A DNA stretch of 64,000 nucleotides from Labia minor (taxonomy: Eukaryota; Arthropoda; Insecta; Dermaptera; Spongiphoridae), in contig OY720347.1 in NCBI GenBank assembly GCA_963082975.1, positions 44,901,155 through 44,965,154 on the forward strand, read 5' to 3'. Positions 57,421 to 64,000 of the stretch are shown piece by piece. The notes beneath the pieces were generated by a model. The model saw only the letters and a program-made list of their open reading frames with translations. It had not been told where the DNA came from and made no database searches. The position numbers were made by a program, and so were the translations under genes. Numbering within the stretch: the stretch's first letter is position 1; every line of letters starts with the position of its first letter.

Positions 57421-58573
57421 CTTTCTGCATAAATAGTTTTTATAATAATTATTTTATGAAGGAATTTATAAAATAAATATCTTTATACCGCTATTCTTTC
57501 AATTACAATTATCTTATAATTAAACAAACATCATTACAAAAAATAAATAAAATTAAATATGTACTAAAAAATATGATATATAAGTGATTTCTAATATATA
57601 GTATATCAAATTTTCAATTAATATTATTTTTAATGTATTTAATAAAATAGATTCTTTTATTATTCAAATCTAGTACCTATATTACATATGATGTTGAAAA
57701 CCGCTACCTACTCAAGTCTGATTCTTTTGAGTTTTTAATATTACGTATATTCTATACTTATAAGTTTTTTGATTAATAATAGTAACATCTTAAAAATGAA
57801 AATAAAAATATTTTAAAAATAATTGTGTACTGTACAAATTAAAAAAAGATTGTATCTTCAAAAATTTGTTATAAAGGAACACATCTCTTTATAATAATAT
57901 CAATAATATTTAAGTAATAAATTTATAATTAATCATAGGTGATAATTATCTGAAATCTGAATTCTCAAAATAAATAATAAGTATATATCATATATTGTAA
58001 TAATAGTTTACTTAATTATTATATTGTTACTAGGGGCATGTAAAATTTAGAGTAAATCGGTTAATTGGAATTTTTTAATAAAAATTCCACAGATATATTA
58101 AAATATGGTAATAACAATACACATATGTTAATTTAATATAATAGAATCGAACAGAAAAAAAAATCAACTATAGAAATAATATATTTTAATTATATTAGTC
58201 CTGGGAATAAATTTAAATTTTATATTGCGGACTATATCAATTTCTATTTGTATGAATTATTAATAATTATAATTTAAAATAACCTTTAAAAAATAATAAA
58301 TTTTGTAAAATCCCTCTTCTTCCCAAATAAAAATGTATATATAATTATTTAAGTCTTTATACCTTCAATTGCACTTTCTTGATTAATTAAATCAATTTAT
58401 ATTACACCTAAAAATATTTGTCTAAGTTTTTATTAATTATTGTTAGATAAAAATGATATCATCGATCAATAATAAAATTTATGGTTGTTATTAAAATATT
58501 TTTTTATAAAAACTATTAAATTTTCAAATTCAATTTAAAGCCTAACAAATTTTTGAATTAAATTGGGACTTAT
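57421..58573. other. AT-rich stretch, no gene recognised
   Basis: Low-complexity AT-rich DNA. Confidence 0.5.
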
Positions 58574-59170
58574 TTTTAACGACCGACGATAGTAAGGGAG
58601 GTATTGTTTTCACACCAAATTTCACATGAAGAGATTTTTACATATCTCCACGAATCAAGCATTTTCTTAACAGAAAAAAGTATTTTTAGCATGATGTCTG
58701 TCCGTCCGTCCGTATAGATGTGTAGAGCTTGAACGGCTCAACGGATTTTGATGAAATTTGGTATATTTACTTAATGCATCAGTGGGATGAATTAAGCAAC
58801 TTTTGGTGCAAATCCGGAAAGTGGTAGTATTAGCGATCGACGATAGTAAGGAAAGGGTTATTTTCACACCAAATTTCACATGAGGAGATTTTTTTTATAT
58901 ATCACCACGAATCATGCACTTTGTATTGGTTTTATCCTCGAGAAAAATCATCTTTATTAGTTTTTTCTTAATTTAAAATTATATGACGTCATCCAGCCAT
59001 TCATGACGTCACATATATATTAAATAAAATAAAATATTTGTGTGTTATATTCATATCTGTTTTTTATTATATTAATAGATATATTAAAATTATTTGAAAT
59101 TGTTTCTGTAGCTGGAAATTAATTTACTTCAAACCGTCGGTCGGTTCGGACCTGGCCACAGGTCAACTTA
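58574..59170 (+). mobile_element. Family A HINE-like element (A6)
   Basis: Complete at both ends on the + strand. (GTCC)n at about 58695-58712; the ETS-type site is destroyed by a small deletion (CCGGAAAGTGG); TGACGTCA intact at 58984-58991 and 59004-59011; the CAGCCTGGTCTTA stretch after them is deleted. Terminal hairpin ACCTGGCCACAGGT and CAACTTA are intact. Confidence 0.87.
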
Positions 59171-60389
59171 AAATATCTTTCTTATGTACTTAAATCCTAC
59201 ATCACCCTGGAGAAATTATGTTGAAAATAAAATTTAAAATTATCTAGACTTTATTTTAATCTTTCTTTCTTCTTTACTACTGACTACTACTTTTGATACA
59301 ATTTTATCTTTATTAGTCTAGATATCTAGATGAGTTCTTCTTCTAAAAAGTAATATAATAATGCTTTCCATCCTTTTGCACCTTAGACATGAAAGAATAA
59401 AAAATGATGACATATGATGGTGGAAATGTAATCAAATATCTCTCAAGGAACGTGTCTTATGGAAAAATAAATAAAAAAAAACAGTCAAAGCAAATTTCCT
59501 CGACATGTGAAGTTTATTATAATTTCTATTAGTGATTTCTTTTGCTAATTTATACTTTGGTATTTATTTTAGATATTTAACATAACTCTCTATTTATAAT
59601 TAAATATAACACTTTTGAATATTTATAATTTATTTACGTACAATACCTAGATAATATAATATATATACTAAATATACAATAAAACTTTTTATTTAATTAT
59701 ATTAAAATTATACTTCAATTGGGTCATTATTTTATACCACACTTGGTGATACTTTTGTTAGAGCCATAATGGAAAATCGAAAATGTTTGAGAGCCGAATC
59801 GGAAAAAATTTTACCTTTATTTTTTATGCCATGACTTTAAATTTTTTGATTGAGCCACAATAAACTCAAAAATAGCCACGGTTTGGCCACCGTTGTTCTA
59901 TACCATATTATTTATTTGTTTGAATATATAGGGTTACTTTATACGTGGCTTATATATTTGTTCATGTTAACAAAGTGTAAATAGGAAGAATTAATAGCAT
60001 ATATATAATATGCCATACAGTCACCTGAGCACATATTTTTTCCCTTAATGATAAAGTAAAGATTAAACACAAACTGGAATACATACTAATCGTTAAAATC
60101 AATTTTGTTTGGAAATAGGAAATAGAGCGGATAGAATGTTAATTGAATGGTTCAAGTTGAAGATATCTGGTTTTAGAATTGACTCACATAAAATCGATTA
60201 AACTAAAGAAATAGATTTGGTCGTTTAATAATAATGGTTCAATGATTTAATATTTAGATAATATATAAATATAATATATTATAGTTTTATTGTAAATTAA
60301 AATAATTCATTATATTTGAATACATTAATAAATAATTTAATCGCAGATTTATATTATAATTATCTTATCGAAAATTTAAATATAAGTAA
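59171..60389. other. AT-rich stretch with a possible hAT-like MITE
   Basis: At about 59731-59906 the phrases TAGAGCCATAATGG, GAGAGCCGAATCGG, GAGCCACAATAAACTC and AGCCACGGTTTGGCCACCG resemble hAT-derived miniature elements with AGCCAC motifs, but the left end is not a clean inverted match and no target duplication is certain. The rest is AT-rich without features. Confidence 0.35.
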
Positions 60390-60980
60390 TAAGTTGACCT
60401 GTGGCCAGGTCCGAACCGACCGACGGTTTGAAATAAATTAATTTCCAGCTACAGAAACAATTTCAAATAATTTTAATAGATCTATTAATGTAATAAAAAA
60501 CAGATAGGCATATAACATAAATATTGTTAATTTTATTTTATTTATAATTTATATGTAAGACCAGGCTGTGACGTCATGAATGGCTGGATGACGTCATATA
60601 ATTTTAATTAAGAAAAAACTAATAAAGATGATTTTTCTCGAGAATAAAACCAATACAAAGTGCATGATTCGTGGTGATATGTAAAAAATCTCCTTATGTG
60701 AAATTTGGTGTTAAAATAACCCTTCCCTTCCTATCATCGATCGCTAATACTACCACTTCCGGTTTCCGGATTTGCACCAAAAGTTGATCAATTCATCATA
60801 CTGATGCATTAAGTAAATATACTAAATTTCATCAAAATCCGTTGAGCCGTTCATGCTGTACATCATGCTAAAAATACTTTTTTCTGTTAAGAAAATGCAT
60901 GATTCGTGGAGATATGTAAAAATCTCCACATGTGAAATTTGGTGTGAAAACAATACCTTACTATCGTCGGTCGGTAAAAA
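60390..60980 (-). mobile_element. Family A HINE-like element (A7), GTCY tract deleted
   Basis: Both ends intact. ETS-type site at 60754-60763 and TGACGTCA at 60569-60576 and 60589-60596 intact. The (GTCY)n tract and its flank have been cleanly lost (GCTGTACATCATGCT at 60855-60869). With the + copy at 58574-59170 it makes an inverted pair about 1.2 kb apart. Confidence 0.87.
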
Positions 60981-61517
60981 TGATATGGGACCTTAAAAAT
61001 TTAAGAAATATAAAAAATAAATATTATACCTCTCATTTTTTTAAGCAAAGTATATTATATTCAAAGGCAATAAATATTTATTTTGATTTTACCTAGTAAA
61101 TTATTACTTATCAAATAAAAATTTGATAGATTTAATAAAAAGAAATAAATCTATATCAAATTTCGCTGAACAATGCCAATCTTTATATTAAGATTAATAT
61201 TCATAAATAATCGATATAATCAATAAAATTTAAAAAAAAAAATAATAATTTTTTTTAATAAATAGATTTTATTTTTATTTATAGTAGATAGAAAATAATT
61301 TTGTATAACTTCAATATATAACAATAGATAAGAACAGTGATGAATCAAAACGAATAAATATGGCATATTAACAAAAATAAACAAAGGTGTGTGGTCATTG
61401 AAAATTACTTAACTGTTTTCATTCTAATAATTTAAGAATTGAAACAATTCTATTTTCAAGACATTTAGAGAATAATTATAATTATTTTAAACTTTATATA
61501 AAAATAATTAATAAAAT

Positions 61518-61935
61518 ATTTGGTGCTACTGTAGCGTGTGTTCTACCTACACTAAGCGCTTTACCAATACTGTAGGTAGCGTATAGCACATACTATAAAT
61601 ATGTGTAATAATTAGATCAAAGATAGAAAATAATATAAACTGATTATTACATAATTTTTGTTTTTCAAGGCGGGGGGCTATTTCCATTTAGGAAAGTATA
61701 TTCCATACTTGAAACGTAGAACTACTTAAACTCTGTCCCGACATTTAATCCGGACAACACTTTTTCAGTCGTATCAAGGTGGGGGTGGTTTTCCATTAGG
61801 AAAGTACATTCCATACTTGGTATATATATCCTTACTTAAGCATACAGAAAGCAGGTAGAGCGCACGTTGCAGTATTGGTATGGAATTGGTAGAGTACTTT
61901 GTTTTGGTAGATCTCACGCTACAGTAGCACCAAAT
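61518..61935. mobile_element. MITE with ~30-bp inverted repeats and an internal duplication
   Basis: Left ATTTGGTGCTACTGTAGCGTG and right CACGCTACAGTAGCACCAAAT are perfect inverted repeats, extending with few changes to TCTACC and further inward to ACCAATACTG / CAGTATTGGT. Inside, two tandem-like units share CCATTTAGGAAAGTATATTC / CCATTAGGAAAGTACATTCC then CATACTTG (about 61668-61711 and 61780-61820). No coding region, no clear target duplication. Confidence 0.85.
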
Positions 61936-62230
61936 CTTTTTTATCAACTCGAATATATCACCTAATTTACATAATAATATTAATAATAATATGATATTTA
62001 TTTATTGAAATAATATTCAAATACAATAACTATTTACAATGTATTTATTTATTTTTATATCTTTATGTTTGTGTTAACGATCAATATAACATAAATAATA
62101 ATAATGATAATAAGTAGAAACAACACAACATAAATATAGAATATTTAAATATATTTTTAATTCTTATATATTTTACATTAATTAAATTATTTTATTATTA
62201 TATAAATACATGTATGTATATATAATATAA

Positions 62231-62463
62231 CGACACCTGGTAAGGTGTTGGTTAATGTGTTCAATGTGTGGTCCCAGGCAAGGGATTTTCTCTAGGTAGG
62301 GTCAATCCTGTCTCTGGGAACAAAATTTGGAAGCTACTTGATAAAAAGTAGCGCCTCCGAAAATCAATGTAAAGGTTCTACTGATCAAAGGTTACCTAAT
62401 TAATATAACCGACTTGATGGGCGCTGTCATTGCGTAGGATGTACGAACCCAGAGGTTTTTATA
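62231..62463 (+). mobile_element. Second copy of the tRNA-derived SINE, decayed head
   Basis: Shares GGAAGCTACTTGATAAAAAG, ACCGACTTGATGGGC, TTGCGTAGGATGTACGAA and AGAGGTTTTTAT with the SINE at 52692-52955. The head is rearranged and the B box is deleted (GTGGTCCCAGGCAAGGG joins the sequences on both sides of it), so this copy should not be transcribed by Pol III. Confidence 0.8.
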
Positions 62464-62924
62464 TATATATAATTTAATTATATTATATAAATGATTAATT
62501 AGCGATTTTTTCAAATGTTTTATATTTTTTTAAACTCCCCCTTTCATTTGAATCAGACATTCTACGATGTAATAAAAATTTAATTTTTATAGTATTTTTT
62601 TAATGTTGTCCCCCTCTATTTGGTTCAAATTAAAGTTGAAATGAAATAGTATCCCCAGGATTTTAATTTGAGAATTTTTTTTTTAAATTCTTAAAAATAC
62701 CAATGCAAAAGTTTTAATCATATGGAATTTCCATATAAAATTTCATCGCTTTATTCTCTTTATTCAATATATACTCAGTCGCATACAAATACGAATTTTT
62801 GTAAATAGTATACATGAACTTAAAGAACTTTAAAACATAAAAATCGAATATTTTTCTAAATTCTTTTTCCTTATATATGTATATAATCAAATAAAACAAA
62901 AAAGATAAAACTATTATATTAAAT

Positions 62925-63218
62925 TAGTGATTCTCAACCTGGGGGGGGGGGGGGGCGATCGACATCTTAAAGGGGCGATTATTTAACTATACGCTTTTGG
63001 GAGGAGAAAACATTTTCAACTCTAAAAAAAAAGTTAAGATGATTTTGCGATCAGGTTTTGAAATTCGATATTACAATATGGCTCTAAGTATCACCAAGTG
63101 TACCTACCTTATATTAGGGATTATCATGCAATTTTTATATGTTAAAATTTATAGGGGGCGAATTATGAAGCCGGCCTTACGAAGTGGGCGTTTGGTCCAA
63201 AAAGGTTGAGAAACACTA
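62925..63218. mobile_element. hAT-type non-autonomous element with G15 run
   Basis: Inverted repeats TAGTGATTCTCAACCT (left) and AGGTTGAGAAACACTA (right, one mismatch) are flanked by a perfect 8-bp duplication TATTAAAT (62917-62924 and 63219-63226). The interior begins with fifteen G (62941-62955). The interior ORF at 62997-63209 has no transposase motif; the element is about 294 bp and non-autonomous. Confidence 0.92.
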
Positions 63219-63714
63219 TATTAAATCATTAAACATTTATTTATTTGACTTGTTTTTAAATCTAAATACAATTTTTACTAAATTTTTTCTATAGAATTAA
63301 TTTCTATCAATGCCAAATTTTATCTTGATGCATTTAGTTTAGTTTACGAGTTATTTACATTTTGTATATATACAATAATGCATACTGATTTTAAATAAAA
63401 ATAACATAAATAATTTATTTACATACTCAGTTAATTAGTAAATATAAATATGTTTAAATTTAGAATTATCCAATCTATTATTTTCATTTATCCATTCAGT
63501 TTTAATCGAAATTGTTTTTGACATTTAGTAGATCCCTTTTATATTAGTGTTTGCCAAACTTCCAAAATGACCAACTATTGAAACATTTGGTAAATGAAGA
63601 TGCTGAGACAAATATTAGATTTACCCCCCCCCCCCCCACCTACTCCTACTAACCGCCCTTTACCTCATCACTCTATTCAAAATTATAATTGAAATCTGGT
63701 TTTATTTAGAGTTA
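63219..63714. other. AT-rich stretch with a C14 run
   Basis: AT-rich DNA with fourteen C at 63624-63637. No gene or element recognised. Confidence 0.45.
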
Positions 63715-63895
63715 TCTATTTGTTTGTTCAATGTGAAGAGATACCGGACGCAAGATTATAGGTGATGGACGTGCTTGCCTTTGCTTATGATTGCTGATTC
63801 ACTCAACCAGCAAGTTGGGAATAATTGATCCGAAGTGCAGCAATCCACTCATTCGCACAACCCCATTAATGTCCCCGGAAGGTAGCTTTTAACTT
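63715..63895. other. Balanced-composition island near the right edge
   Basis: Complex sequence (GAGATACCGGACGCAAG, GATGGACGTGCTTGCC, CACAACCCCATTAATGTCC) ending in CCCCGGAAG|GTAGCT, a donor-like site. All three forward frames are interrupted within the block, so an ordinary internal coding exon is not supported; a non-coding exon or conserved element is possible. Confidence 0.3.
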
Positions 63896-63992
63896 AAATT
63901 GTATTGACTCAATTAATTTAATTCTTTATATTATCAAAGAACAAAAAAAAAATAAGTCATTAAAATAATATATTTTTTTCTTTAATTTATAG

Positions 63993-64000
63993 GTACTTTT
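63993..64000 (+). CDS. Possible start of a further exon, cut by the window edge
   Basis: A pyrimidine-rich tract (TATTTTTTTCTTTAATTTATAG, ending 63992) gives an acceptor-like AG followed by GTACTTTT. In phase 1 it would read G-T-F. Only eight bases are visible, so this is a pointer to look beyond the window rather than an exon call. Confidence 0.15.

Overview
The window reads as one gene-poor, strongly AT-rich stretch of an animal nuclear genome. An arthropod is the best guess: it carries a Jockey-clade LINE pseudogene, a broken mariner transposase, a tRNA-derived SINE, hAT miniature elements, and many short rolling-circle elements with internal (GTCY)n, (GT)n or (GTAT)n tracts built like the DINE-1/mini-me (HINE) elements of insects. 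I see no bacterial operon, rRNA, CRISPR array or intact long ORF, and I cannot name the species.

The only convincing host coding sequence is a small first exon on the + strand at 11533-11599. It lies at the edge of a CpG-rich island (about 11285-11530) and encodes a signal-peptide-like start followed by a good splice donor in phase 1. A frame-preserving 39-nt candidate microexon (54353-54391) and a possible acceptor at the right edge (63993) would make most of the window the first introns of one long secreted or membrane-protein gene. Only the first exon is well supported; the rest is inference. Several GC-richer, apparently unique islands in the putative 43-kb intron (for example 18560-19010, 25010-25480, 33225-33690, 37110-37440, 44420-44640) are candidate cis-regulatory or conserved non-coding sequence.

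Most of the recognisable sequence is mobile DNA. Family A has seven longer copies plus one end fragment, family B six copies and family C two. All three share one design: a T-rich 5' flank, a short subterminal inverted repeat, a simple-repeat tract followed by a conserved core, the 3' copy of the subterminal repeat, and a small terminal hairpin. That is the structure of non-autonomous Helentrons. Family D (17165-18153, 27446-28050, 28882-28950) also carries a GTCY tract but has simpler ends. A complete canonical non-autonomous Helitron lies on the minus strand at 46248-47697 (5' A|TC, 3' hairpin then CTAG|T). It carries a LINE 3' end and a hAT miniature element with perfect 8-bp target duplications; a 5'-truncated copy lies at 37669-38865.

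Nested insertions give relative ages: D inside B (17150/18160), a SINE inside a LINE (52677-52970, 15-bp target duplication), and a hAT element inside the Helitron before the Helitron spread. The elements also scatter strong transcription-factor-like sites: a pair of TGACGTCA palindromes exactly 20 bp apart in most A copies, and an ACCGGAAGTG ETS-type site in the cores of most A and both C copies. The remainder is AT-rich sequence and microsatellites in which I see no genes.
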